A DNA stretch of 64,000 bases from Reticulitermes speratus (lineage: Eukaryota; Arthropoda; Insecta; Blattodea; Rhinotermitidae). A program made the position numbers and the translations under genes. The stretch spans positions 44,002,705-44,066,704 of the forward strand of contig JAJKFL010000006.1 of NCBI GenBank assembly GCA_021186555.1, read 5' to 3'. Of the stretch, positions 51,600 to 63,653 are shown in pieces (the first letter of the stretch is position 1; every line of letters begins with the position of its first letter). Below the pieces are notes generated by a model. It was not told the DNA's origin, did no database searches, and saw nothing but the letters and a program-made list of their open reading frames with translations.

Positions 51600-53435
51600 T
51601 TATCCGATTGAAAAGAAATCTGAAATCATAAACCCTGTTGGTAAAAAGGATCCTAAAAGCCTAGTGTCTGCCACTACAGATATAAATAACCTGTAACCAA
51701 GCGACATAAATTAGCACATGTTGCAATGAAAGGAAAAGGTAACGTTGTCTCTGTGCTAACAAAGCAACATGCCATGATGGAGGCTCAGTGGACCCCAAAG
51801 GTGTTTGGGATGATCTGAAGCAGAGAAAGTCTCTCGCCCTGCCAGAAGGTAACCCCCTCCCCCCCCCAACTTCTCATTTGAATAAAGTTTGTGTACAACA
51901 TTAGTTACTGCGTATGATTACAAAACACTGGCAAATGTATGTCTTACCAGGTAAACTTAAAAAATTCTGAAGATGACAAACAGTACCCATATCACAAAAT
52001 GCAGGGTTCTCACAGTAATGCTACTGACGATTCATGTCTTCAGGGATGTGACATAGTGTCACTGGCTGAGTAGATCCTAATGTTTCAAGGAAACATAATG
52101 CTTTCACGTTCAACAGTCAAGAAGTTCAAGGAAGTCCTTCTTGGACTCCTCGACTCTGAATGTAAACGCATGATGTTCCTTTGAAATGTCAGGAACCACT
52201 CACCCAGCGACACATCACATCCCAAAGTCCAGAATGCTCAGCATTCAATTTCTACATACATCTCAAATAAATCTCACGGTGCCACCATGAAGGGACTAGA
52301 AAAAATCACAAAACCCTGAACACAGATGGTCTCCAAGCTGAGACTGGAAGCTAGAAACTCAGAATAAGAAGCTGGAATGCTAACCACTTGATTTTGAAAT
52401 CTGGTCCTGCTCATGAAAGCTGAGAACTGGTTTTGCCTACATCTCGATACTCTACGCTACAAATATGTTACACTCCAGGTATTTATTTCTTTGCACATTG
52501 CTGTTCTAACTCACAGTGTTCACAATCAAGTAACAAGCTTCAATTTTTTCAAGCAACAATTATAACAATAGTACATCCATCCCCTGAATAGACTTTCAGG
52601 ATTAGGCTGCATGAAGGATTGAAGAGTTCCCAACATTTTGGCTAACATTATAGTAGCTATTTAATATAAGGCCTATTATAGGTCTTGTATTAAATTTCCC
52701 CTTGGCCTATGAACCACACCACAAAGGCACACAGGAGAAGTGACTGTAATGTAAACCAATACATCAGAAAGTCTTCATTCCTCTGCACAGCCTTATTGCA
52801 ATAGTGAATCCAACACACTGCTGGCCATGCAAGAAAACCTAAGTTTTACAACCCCACATCCATGTTTTGCAATGGAACACTAACAGAACGATGCAGCTAA
52901 AATCTAACACATATCAAATCTTTCAGTTACCACTATTACACAAAATTTAATCGGAATTGAATCATGTGTTATTTGCACCAGACTTTATCTCTGTTGCAGA
53001 CACCAGATGTGAAAATTCCATCACAGATTCTTCATACAGCATCATAAATTTCAAAATCTTCCACCTTTCTAGTCACAGAATCATTTTGAAACCAGAATAT
53101 ATTTTATGAATTTATATGCGGTGTATAAAATGATTTAGCTACAACCACACACAGTCTACACTGAATGTTTTGGTTCATTCAACCCGGTAACAAATTGTAT
53201 TAATAATTATGCAGCTGTTGGTTATGAAACCATACTACAATATGGAGTATTTTAAGAGACCTATGCAAGAAGACTTCAATCTTTTCAATTAAATTGTCCT
53301 TCATTTTATTATTCTATATTCTGATAGTCACAATTCAGTATTATCTTGCATACATCCAAACATTCCAAGCAAAACTTCTTATTATTAGAAAACCAACTAA
53401 TTGCACATACAAAGCACATAGTATACATACATATA
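51600..53435. other. No intact gene; inverted-repeat copy at 52036-52228
   Basis: TCTTCAGGGATGTGACATAG near 52037 and CACATCACATCCCAAAGTCC ending at 52230 form an inverted pair of the TCTGGGATGTG family. The rest shows only short frames. Confidence 0.5.
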
Positions 53436-53866
53436 TATGATTTTCCCTCCTACAGGTTTTGGCAGTCAACTGCCATCATCAGGGAGTTAACACCTAAAAC
53501 TTACATTGTTTGAAAGCTAATGAAGCCACTATTTATGTAAAATAAGTTAAAACAACATAACATAGTTATTGTAAAACAAAACGTATTAATTGATTATATG
53601 TTTGGCTTAAAATTTGTTACAAGTTTTTCAACCCCTTAAATACATAGTGCGTGAATTTATTACAGTCTGTTGTGTTAAGACTATAATAAATTTATGCACT
53701 ATACATTTAAGGGATCAGAAAAACCTCTAACAAATTTTAAGTCAAACATATAATCAGTTGATAATGGCTTCAATAGGTTTTAAACGATATAAGTTTTAGG
53801 TGTTACTTCCTGATGATGGTGGTCGACCGCCGAAACATGTAGGAGGGAAAATCATATGTATACGTA
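53436..53866. mobile_element. Foldback (long hairpin) element of about 430 bp
   Basis: The left arm (ATGATTTTCCCTCCTACAGG..., CCATCATCAGGGAGTTAACA...) is the inverted copy of the right arm (...AGGTGTTACTTCCTGATGAT, ...CATGTAGGAGGGAAAATCAT). Pairing continues inward to CTTAAATACATAGTGCGTG against TGCACTATACATTTAAG, with a turn near TGTTGTGTTAA (about 53668). Each arm holds one CTGATGATGG stem motif. Two retroelement ends joined head to head would give this structure, as would a true foldback transposon. Confidence 0.85.
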
Positions 53867-56339
53867 CTATATGCTTTGTATGTGCAAGTAGTTGGTTCTT
53901 TAATAAAAAGTATAAGTTGCACGGAATGAATAATATTAAAAAATTCCAAGCAATATACAGTTACGCAGGCATTTACATTATTAGGTACAGTATATGCAAG
54001 ACACACAAAACCTGTTGCGTTTTACACGAATTACTTTTACCTGCTCTGTTTCAGGCACTGTCCCAATTTGTGCAGTCATTCAGGGCTTGTCTCACAAAGC
54101 GATAAACAGAATGGGATCGTCGACGTCCTCGAAGCCACATTAAACACGCCAATTCTCCGAAATAAGCGCTACATCCAAGGATCAAGTGACTTACTATCAC
54201 AGATTATAGGTGGCGTCTACACTGCCCAAAGTTGGTACCAACATACGTTTAATGCGACGGCACGTCAGTCGGTAAAAAAACTAACGTCATTCCACCTTCA
54301 TATAATCCACTCCCCCCACACAGTACTGAGCTAATAGACAAATATGTAATTGGCTACTTCGTTCTCCTGGCATATTGTATTCCATCACTGAATGTTTCGT
54401 GACCAATGTTTCACCTTCAAGGATCAGACTTCCGATGTAGAATTCTTCACCGGATATCTGACCTGCAGATGAGGCCACTGTGATTTTGAAATGGGCAACA
54501 TTCCTGAAGAATGAAGATATCAACTGCATTGCTTTTAAAACCTGAAAACTCAAACAAGAACTCCTGACATTTCAAAGCAACTTGTAAGTCTGCTGGATTA
54601 AATGTATCAGGACTGGTTTCACAAGTTTTATTTCACTTGTGTCAATAAGATTATCACAATGTCACAGTTCCTGTAAAGAAATTATGATTACAAGTTTCCA
54701 TTTACAGCAATCTATCACCCCCCCCCCCCCAAAATAGAAATGCACTGGACTTAATAAAACGCATTGTCGTATTTGAAGCGTTTATGTTGAGGTCCTGACA
54801 AAGACGCTTTTTTACGCTTATGCATGCCTAATATATATATATATATAGTATATGTGTAATAGGGCATTATATACGTGTATAAATGTATATACGTTTATGT
54901 ACCAGCATTGTGTTTACGGTCTCGTAACGGGCCTGCGTACTGCTTTGACATGCAGCACTTGCCCAGTTAACCATACTCAACAGGGTTGTTAGCACCGGTT
55001 AGCACTGAGCACAGATTATCTAGCACTGAGGGTGACCAACATAAACAAATTGCCAGCGTGGGTATGATGCAGGGCGTACTATATGATCTGTAATCCATGG
55101 TATGGAGCAGCTCCTGAAGTGTTGGGTTGTAGAACAATACAATTACTTATGGATGAAGTAACGGCTAACTTTCTTTCACTGAGGAGGAGGAAAATAAGAA
55201 AGAGTTCCTGCAACCTGTTACCTTCGGTGTGGTGGTACTGCGCTTGATCTCCTTGACAACCCACTCTGATAAGCAAGATCTAAGAACTAACAGGGATGAG
55301 GGCGGCGCAAAGTTTCCCTCTCAATTTTATCTAAAATTTCAGAATATAGGGTCATACTACTTGGTAATTTTTCTATAGGGCAGCATTTATTTATCCTAAA
55401 AAAGTTTTTGATAATATCTTTGAAATATCACCACAGATAATACCCAATTGGGGTCTTATTGAGTGAAAGGGCAAGCCACAAAAGCCATGTAATTATTTGG
55501 TCCCTGCATAAAAATGTTATGTTCAGGCGGCCAGTGAATTGGCTATATGGGCAGTTGCATCATCTTGCTGGAAGAACCCGCATTCCTTCTCCACATCACT
55601 TACATTTTCTGAAATGTGCAAGAGCTTGTATAGTGTATCTTAGTTTAATGCACCTGGAAGACGGGCCTGATTATCCTTGTCACACTGAAAGCATATCAGT
55701 CTCCAACTCTTAATGGCATTTAACAGCACCTGCATTACTCTGGGAGTATCTAAGGGACTCCTTCCATTATTTTGAGTATTTACATGACCATTTATGTAAT
55801 CTCACCTGTAGAATATGACAGCAATGGATCCACTTCACCACTACACACTGCTTGACAGAACCAGTTAGAATTCTATACTCTCACAACAAAGAATTTTGTG
55901 GACATGCTTCTGAGTGCACTCCATTTAGCTAATGTTGCTCCTAAAAGGAAACGTCATATTCACTATCACTTCTTCTCTAGAACCTGTTCAAAATTTGTTC
56001 ACTAGGCAATGTATGATTTTTAAGTAACTGAAACACTGTGAAACCAAATTTTATATTTGCATCCCACAGATCTACTGCCAAGAAAATACCACATTTGACA
56101 TTATATATATATAATATACATACATATACACAAGTGCTCTATGAGTCGAACTTTTAGCTCAGGACAGGAGACATCCTAGCAAAAATGGACATCATGTTCC
56201 TATCAGAAGAAGGATTAGAAAAACAAACCCCCATTACACACCATACTGCTACAAAGTCCTTGAAAAGATTAAGATGTGGTGAGGTTAAGTGTACCGAAGT
56301 AAGGAGAATGAACTAATTCCATGGAGCCGAGTCCTTCCT
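53867..56339. other. No gene recognised; 13-base poly-C and short (AT)n runs
   Basis: Poly-C lies at 54718-54730. AT-dinucleotide runs lie near 54830-54850 and 56101-56115. Short frames have no recognised similarity. Confidence 0.5.
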
Positions 56340-57010
56340 GAGAAGCCAAAAGGTCTTGAGCTAGTCAAGAATTCCCAGCATTTTATGGAACCTGAAGGTT
56401 CATTACCATACATTATATGACCTTCACCGTGCATTTTAATTTCAATGTATATTAAACCAACGAAATGCACCTTCACTATCAATTTTAATAGTGGTTTGTC
56501 GACTTCTTCTGTTATTGCCGTTAACTCTTATGTTTATGTATTTGGGTTGCAGTTGTTCCATCTTTACAGATTTTGTTGAACCATAAGGACGCGTTTGTTT
56601 TTAGTAGTTTCTCTTTGGTGTTCCGATGAATGTAAATCAGTCTTGCCTATTTGGCGTTGACACAATTTATATGACCTTCACCGTGCATTTTAAGTTTACT
56701 GTATATTAAACCAACGAAATGCACCTTCATTATCAATTTTAATACATATGTAAGGAAAAGGTGTATATTACTATTAAAATTGATAGTGAAGGTGCATTTC
56801 ATTGGTTTAATATACAGTTCATTACCATATTCACAAGAGTCTGCCACCTGTCCGTATCCTGAGCCAGAGCAATACAGTCCATGCCCCCCTCCATCTTCAT
56901 GAAGATCAATTTCAATATTATCCTCCCATCTATGCCTAGGAAGGAGACTGAAATTAATGCTATGTATTGTTGCTTTCAAGAATAGTCTGCAGAACCTGCC
57001 TATGTTGTGA
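56340..57010 (-). pseudogene. Decayed non-LTR ORF2 3' end (minus), with an ~80-bp repeat in three copies
   Basis: The minus frame near 56870-56940 reads RHRWEDNIEIDLHEDGGGHG, the same C-terminal LINE tail as at 11340-11702. Tail sequence (GAGCTAGTCAAGAATTCCC) is at 56350-56375. An 80-bp block containing TGACCTTCACCGTGCATTTT occurs at 56418-56490 and 56669-56746. Part of it recurs inverted at 56775-56820 (TTGATAGTGAAGGTGCATTT). This points to local duplication and inversion inside an old insertion. Confidence 0.65.
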
Positions 57011-58309
57011 AGACTCTGAGTAAAAGATACATTCATGTTTCATATGTAACATTCTATGCCGCACAGAGTGCACATTGTTATCTTTTTTTAAAATATAAAT
57101 TAGTTTAGTTGTATGTTTCACCTAGAATACCAGTGCTGCAAAATAAAACAATGATATTTCTCCATTTAGTGTGAAGGTGGATGCTTTTTCTTTTACTGCA
57201 TTTACTGAGACATTTACATTATTGCGCAATTTCTTAAAAGTCTGGAAATAAACTCCATCCAATAGAATTCTGCAAAACTGATTGAAATCTATCATGAAAG
57301 AGTTAAAGTTGAAGCATATGAAAATAAATAACTCTCAAAATAGCATGTGCATGTGAGCACATAGTACAGTAGGTTACCTTAATTTTTGCAATTTGGGGAA
57401 TCTTTAACCCATCCTTCTCCAGCAATAAAGTCACAGTATTGGTAAAATAAGCTGACGTGTCACGTCATACATCACAATGGACTTCACAATCATTTTGTGC
57501 ACTATTGTCTACACAACAGTGCAAGATGCAAGATGGCATCCAGAGAAGAGAGAGGAGAGCGGCTTAGCACAGTGAGACAACATTGTTCCTAACAACAGGG
57601 GTGAAAACAAAATCTCAACTCACAGCTGATAAATTTTCCAGTGTTTTGAATCCTTGGCTAAGCTACGCAGACAATCTTAAATAGATGAAAATAACTGCAG
57701 TGACTGAATGTGGTTTGACGATAGTATATTCATCCTGTATATTCTTTTGGACTCCAGTCTTTACATCATTTGGGTAGGTGAATTTATTCAGGAGTTATTA
57801 TTTGTTTTATAAAGTGTCATCTTAAAATTTAGCCAGCAGTGGCAACATGTGGGATGTGCTGGTCCTCGTGAGTTAAGAAGAACTGCGGTGTATCTGTAAC
57901 ATCACAGATCAGTTTGGCAGTCATAACTGAAGCCAAATAGGAAACAATAATAAGCAGACAACATATTATTCATAATTTAATTAAAATGTGTTCAACACAT
58001 GGATATTAAGCTTATGTCTTTGGGATGTGACACTGTGTAGTATGGTAGCTAAGTGCCAACATTGTGGAGGAACATGCTGCTTCCATGTTCAGAAGAGAAG
58101 AAGGCATAACGTTCTTCTGTAGTATCAGCACCTATCTAGCACACTATGTGGAGTCACATTCCGTAAGTCCATAATCTCAACATTCACTACCATGAGATCC
58201 TTAAATTTCACAAAATACAGAAGTGACAAACTTCACAGTTTTTACTATATTTTTATACTTATACACAAAACACATTCCCCTGTGATAACCTGACCAACCG
58301 CAAGACATT
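57011..58309. other. No gene recognised; inverted-repeat family copy at 58012-58172
   Basis: TTTGGGATGTGACACTGTG near 58019 and GGAGTCACATTCCGTAAG near 58150 are the inverted ends of another TCTGGGATGTG-family copy. This span is probably downstream of, or within, the 3' UTR of the WDR77-like gene on the minus strand. Confidence 0.45.
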
Positions 58310-58671
58310 CTATAGAGCAGGGGTGGCCAAACCGCGGCTCGCGAGCCACATGAGGCTCTTTGACATATAATGTGCAGCTCGCGAAATATGTTGGCTGAGC
58401 TCCATGTTGCATTACAATTCATATGAAAGGTAAATAAAAAATTTCCAAGCTGTATAATTATTTACCGGGTATAAACTGAGAGTCCACTGGATTAAAACGT
58501 AAGTTTAATGTTCATGGTAAGTAAATATATTTAAGAATTGTTGTAACAAAATGTGCATGTAACAATAAAAATGTGTGTGTAATATTTGTTCATGCCTTGT
58601 GGCTCTCAAACATCTGAAGTTTATCTATGTGGCTCTTACGTTAAGCAAGTTTGGCCACCCCTGCTACAGAG
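58310..58671 (+). mobile_element. hAT-type MITE with 8-bp target duplication
   Basis: The element spans 58318-58663 (346 bp). It begins CAGGGGTGGCCAAAC and ends with the exact reverse complement, GTTTGGCCACCCCTG, a perfect 15-bp terminal repeat. The flanks are CTATAGAG (58310-58317) and CTACAGAG (58664-58671), an 8-bp duplication with one mismatch, as expected for hAT transposition. It holds no transposase. It lies 35 bp downstream of the WDR77-like stop codon, so it is probably transcribed as 3' UTR. Confidence 0.93.
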
Positions 58672-58698
58672 ATTCTCCCTCCACATGTCGCACGCTTT

Positions 58699-58876
58699 TC
58701 ATTTCTGTTCTTGATCTCCATCTATCTCAATTATCCCATTCACCTCCATTTTGTTAGGAGAAAGAATGAGTTTATGTGCTAAAACTTGCTTGTCCCACCC
58801 ACATGAGTACAAACTGTCACTCCTGGAATGCCATGCCAGACCACGCACAAAGTCGTTATGGCGATCATCTTCATAT
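58699..58876 (-). CDS. WDR77/MEP50-like protein, last coding exon
   Basis: The minus-strand acceptor (TTTTTCCACAG) is followed by a frame reading YEDDRHNDFVRGLAWHSRSD and then SLYSCGWDKQVLAHKL, the last WD repeat of MEP50-type proteins (...DFVRG-W-----L-S-GWD--V). After a charged tail it ends at TGA (58699-58701). The upstream exon ends in CG and this exon supplies A, making an intact Arg codon, so the splice phase fits. The assignment as terminal exon is firm within this window; polyadenylation was not located. Confidence 0.85.
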
Positions 58877-59438
58877 CTGTGGAAAAATTAAAAAATGCAC
58901 CATTATCCTAAATATTAGTATGTGTTCACTAGGTTATTAAATAGAGTTGATGAATGTGGACATATATGCCTCTAACACATGTACCTAAAAGCAATGAAGA
59001 GCATTAGTCTGTTTAATATTTGTGTGGCATGTCAACCTATCAGGCTGAATATTTTCACAATAATAAAGGAAGACTGATAGTACATTTTGTGAATGCATCT
59101 GATGGTGTACTACCACCAGTAGTTCTAATGAACAGCCAACGGATGGCATTAGCTTTGGGAATTTGATCACTTATTGATAATATGACCCATGATCAGTGGG
59201 TCCATGTCACCAGGCCATGGCGTGTCCTCAGGTTGCGGATGGAGGAATGGCCTCCGGATATGGAGGGTAGCTGTGAATACATTGAATAAGCAGTTGCGGA
59301 CAGCCGACAAGGGGTGGTCCTCCAGCTTGGGAGTTGTGCGAGGTGCTAACAACTCCTCACTGTAAAAAATTACCATGTTACAAAACACTGCACAAAGCCT
59401 TGGACCTGGACTGATTCTTTGGTACAACCTAAGCAACG

Positions 59439-60200
59439 GAAAAGTGATTTGAGATTTGGCACTTGGAACGTGAGGAGCCTGTGTAGGTCAGGGTCACTTA
59501 TGACAGTGGCCAGGGAATGAGCTAGGTACAAATTAGATTTAGTGGGTGTACAGGAGGTTAGGTGGGACAAAGGAGGCACAGTAAGAGCAGGGGATTATAC
59601 TTTTTTCTATGGAAAAGAAAATGAAAGTCATCAATTGTGAACAGGTTTTTTTTAACACCAGAGAAAGTATCAGCAATTAAGAGAGTAGAGTTTGTTAGTG
59701 ATAGGATGTCATATATAGTGCTGAGACGTCGCTGTTATATCATTGTTCTGAATGTGCATGCACCAACTGAGGAGAGTGATGACTCAAAGGACAGTTTCTA
59801 TGAGGAATTAGAACAGGTTTTCGATAGGAGATGGCATTCAAGTATACTCTTATGTTTGATCTTTCAGGGGAGCTGACTGTGATACTGATCACTATCTGGT
59901 GGTTGCAAAAGTTAGGGAAAGACTGGCAGTAAGTAAACAAGCAGCACAGAAGTTTGATGGGGAGAGATTTAATCTGAAGAAGCTAAGTAAACTAGAGGTT
60001 AGGAAACAGTATCAGATAAAGATCTCAAACTGGTTTGCGGCTTTGGAGAACTTAAATGTCAGTGAGAACATAAATAGAGCTTGGGAAAACATTCAAGAGA
60101 GTCTAGAGCTGTATCAAAGGAAGCAGCATAAACCTTGGTTTGATGAAGAATGTTCAAAATTTTTAGATCAAAGGAAGCAGGCTGAACTACAGTGGTCTCT
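59439..60200 (+). pseudogene. Non-LTR retrotransposon endonuclease fragment with internal deletion
   Basis: The plus strand reads LRFGTWNVRSLC, then QEVRWDKGGTVRAGDY, the start of an APE-type endonuclease; the QE acid is present. Later come FVSDRMSYIVLRRR, LNVHAPTEESDDSKDSFYEE and LEQVFD, which joins directly to RRWHSSIL. The usual GDFN segment between them is absent, so an internal deletion removed catalytic residues. It then continues with DCDTDHYLVVAKVRERLAVS, KFDGERFNLKKL and HKPWFDEECSKFLDQRKQ. Stops and frameshifts are present. Such ORFs are often labelled craniofacial development protein 2-like in insect genomes. It sits antisense inside the last intron of the WDR77-like gene. Confidence 0.82.
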
Positions 60201-61938
60201 CACATGCACACACAAACACACACACAAAAACTATGTTGCCAAATAAGAAACTTGGGAGCCTGACTGTCACAGTACCAGCTGTATTATTACATTAGTCACG
60301 TTGGGTTCACCCACTAGCCTTAGCAGACCAAACGAAGGCGTGGATAAATGGAGGAGTTATGCTTCCTCTGTGACATAACAACATAATCTGGCCTAACCCC
60401 AGTCAGTTTGCTTTAATACTGGTAGCAGCAAAGTAACTATCACGCCTTGATCTTCACTCCTCTGGGATGTTACACAGTGTAGATCGGTTGTTAGTTGCCG
60501 ATGTTTTGGGACATCCTATCAGTCCCATCTTCAACCGCATAACATCCCAGAAGAACGAAGATCTCATTTATACTGTGGCAGAAGCCGGAAACCACAGAAC
60601 TATCACTCCTGTGCCATTATTTGTAGTTATCAGCATCATGTTAAACAGCAGTATGAGCAATTAGTAGCACACAAACCACCCAAAATAAATTGTGTTGATT
60701 GGTGAGAGAAGAAAACTGGTTTCTGCATGGTGGCAGAGTTTTGTGAAACCTGTTGTATATTGCAAAGGTCATTACCAACATCAAAGCTGCTGTTTTATGA
60801 CAGTAAGTGGAAGAAAGTGTGCAGCTGACAAGTTATTAGAAGAACAAGATGGCAAATTGTTCCCAAAACATTTAACTACATTAAAACTAAGACTTCCAAG
60901 AAAAATGTATGTTGCATTATGAGCAAAATTGTTGGAGCTGTAGGCATTTTGAAATTTTGCTTTGTATGGAAGTGATAATGTCTGCATAATAAACCATACT
61001 TCGATGTGTTCATGTAACAATAAATCTGTCACCTCAGGTTGAACATATGATTACAGATGGCCAGTGTGAAAAATATTTCCAAACCACTGATGTTAGTAAA
61101 AAGAGAAAATAATTTGGTTCTGCCACCAGGACTACAAACAGCATTCAACGATCAACAGCACCTTAGTGCTCAACCAACAGCAAAAATACTTACATTACAT
61201 TCAGTGCACTGGCAGTGCAATCTAGCACCTTCACTTTGGAATCATCTGCACACACTGCTAGCAATTCTGGCCTAAAATAAAATGTACATTTTTAGTACTG
61301 AACATAATAATCACGCACATATATAAAGTCCATCTACAATGCTCACCAGGTAAATCCATGGTACTGGGCTTTTGCTGAAAACCTGATAGCTACTCAAGAG
61401 GTCAAGACAATCCCTGCTTTTATAGAATTCAAAGGTTCACCACAATGTTCACAATAGTCTGCTGCTACTGGACCCTGTCCTGAGCTGGCTGAATTCAGTC
61501 ACATCATCAATTTTAATATTATCCTACTTACATGCACATAGTGTGATCAATAGTTTCTCGACTATCACGTGTAGACAGTCTACTGAGTCATATCCTGCTT
61601 GAAATGAGGCTGTAGCATGTGCTTTTGCATAACCTTTAACCGACAGGGCTGGATATTTAACTTTTTGCACATCCTTTATGTAAAATGTGAACATTATACG
61701 AACCAAAAAAGATAACATACGTACGTACGTATGTGTTCTTATGCATGCCTGTCACATTTTGTTGCTGTTATCTTTACATCTTTAAAGAGTAGATGGATAA
61801 ACAAAACATTCTGAACTGAATGGCAGCAAACATTTCCTACCTTCCATTGTTATTTATTTCATCATCAATTTTCTTTGGCTTCTTGCTGTTATATTTCTAT
61901 GTACTTTAACAGAGTTTTATCCAGTGATCTGAACTTAC
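60201..61938. other. Intron of the WDR77-like gene; repeat fragments only
   Basis: A TCTGGGATGT...ACATCCCAGAAG inverted pair is at 60450-60560. A weak minus-strand LINE-tail fragment (CTGTCCTGAGCTGGCTGAAT and TTTTAATATTATCCTAC) is at 61430-61535. No exon is seen between 58877 and 61938 that would interrupt the phase match. Confidence 0.55.
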
Positions 61939-62125
61939 CGATGATGGGCGAATCTCAAGCGATGAATCGGACGAGTGAAACAGCATGCGAGCCCAAGGGG
62001 TTCCTTCAACTGCCGGATATCTGTCATTATTACATCTCCAGCATTTGAACCAATAGCCAAAATATCACTTTTTGACATGTGCCAAGCCACTGATGTTAAC
62101 TCTTGTGACCTACTATTCCAAGCAA
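61939..62125 (-). CDS. WDR77/MEP50-like protein, penultimate visible exon
   Basis: This 187-nt exon lies between an acceptor (ACACGTGTTTCAG type, ending CAG at 62126-62128) and a donor (GTAAGTTC). It encodes AWNSRSQELTSVAWHMSKSD, then ILAIGSNAGDVIMTDIRQ and IHRLRFAHH, a WD repeat in which TDIRQ replaces the usual WD dipeptide. The first two bases complete a Val codon begun by the G that ends the upstream exon, and the last two start an Arg codon completed downstream. The reading frame is intact. Confidence 0.85.
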
Positions 62126-63477
62126 CTGAAACACGTTACATACTACTTTATTACAAGTATTAAACGTACGCAGTGTTCAACAATTACACCAACAAATACA
62201 CTTTATTTCTTAGTTATATTCATTAACCCTACACATGTTTCGGCTGCAACAGAGCCATAATCAGGGGTTCAAGGTCACGTTAATTTTAACATTCACTGTT
62301 CCATTTGTATCACCACTTATACACCACAATGTATGTCACGTTTCCGTTAACAGTTCATAACACTCACTGTTTCCGTTTATACAACCTTATCTTTTAAATG
62401 TCTGGCGTAGGTTGGTTTCGTCTTGGGTTAAAAACGTAAAAGTTGATAATACAATGTCGTTAAAAGTCGTTAAAATTATTAAAAATTGCTGGCAATTGGT
62501 TTGTATACAAATATTGTTGTCCGTGCCCTGTTTTCGTTATTGGTGTCTTGTTGGTGTGGCTGACACTGACTGTCCTGTTGTCGCAGTGTGTCTGAAAATT
62601 ACACTGAATGATTCTGCTTGCTTACAAAATGATCTCAGAATAAAAATACAAAAAATAAAGCATGGTGAAAACATTCACATATCACTAATCTAATGTATAT
62701 GAAATGTAACTTTCCTGTTGGTTTTCTGTTTCCTGAGCAGAACTCATACAAACACCCAATTACTGTACACGTAATCTATTCTGTACCCTTGCCTATATGT
62801 GTGGTAATTATGACTGTGAAAGTGTTTCTCACATACTGTGGTAGAGTTTTTGAATGTCATGTGAATCATAGTTTCCAATTTTTTTCCCCATTACATTTGT
62901 CAATCCTCGTTTAAAGGTTTAGGTATAATACTGTGATAAGGTCAAGGAGTGCAACCACATACCAGGCTTGAGTTCTTATTAGCAGAAAATATTCTGCGGT
63001 AGATACAGTACTTTAACTTGTAAACTCATGTCTGACATGTAATCAGTACCCACTTAGCAACTGTAGCTACCTCTCCCACAGGCAGCTACAGTTGTGGTTT
63101 ATACAAAGAAGTACATGCATGAATTCACTAATGCTTTCACAAGATGGTATCTTTTTCAAATGATTTACTTTATGAACTTTGTCCATTGTCTAAAGTTAAA
63201 AAACAATAATAAAAGATTTAATAATACACCATTCTGTGGACAGGAACAACAAACTCTAAGTTTGCAACTCATATTATTTGTCACAGCTGTGGCAAAAAAA
63301 AAGTATGGTACATTTATTTACTGAAACAACTGATCTGGAGGGTATTTTAATTTTCATTAGATTTTCCTCTGCAGATGTGACTTCAGTCTGTCCACAGTCT
63401 TGGACTGAAACAGTATGTCTTCATATAGATAAACCATTAAATACCAATTATTTCGCGCACATAAACCATGATCATAC
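62126..63477. other. Intron of the WDR77-like gene; retroelement end near 62160-62300
   Basis: On the minus strand, CCCTGATTATGGCTC and GCAGCCGAAACATGTG (62225-62265) form another dispersed stem motif followed by an AT-rich tail. No coding block is seen in the rest of the intron. Confidence 0.5.
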
Positions 63478-63653
63478 CTTTAGCGGGCTTTGAGTTTCGG
63501 GTATCCCATATAACAGCCATGCCATCGAAAGAACAGGAAGCAAATACACTACTGCCATCTTGTGGACATGCGCACACACAGGATACCTGGTTTAGGTGCG
63601 CAGGTCGATACGTGTGTTCAGAAGTCAGTGATTCAACATCCCAAACTTTGATA
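63478..63653 (-). CDS. WDR77/MEP50-like methylosome WD40 protein, 5'-most visible exon
   Basis: WDR77/MEP50 is the WD40 propeller that binds PRMT5 and presents histone and Sm-protein tails for arginine methylation; the Drosophila relative is valois. This exon is 176 nt, bounded by a minus-strand acceptor (TTGATTTGCAG) and donor (GTATGATC). It encodes IKVWDVESLTSEHTYRPAHL, then NQVSCVCACPQDGSSVFASC and DGMAVIWDTRNSKPAKG. Two WD signatures (KVWD, VIWDTR) bracket the repeat, and the ...YRAH..QV.CVA..P...SVF.SCS pattern is characteristic of MEP50. Phases link it to the next two exons. The N-terminal exons lie beyond the right edge of the window. Confidence 0.85.
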
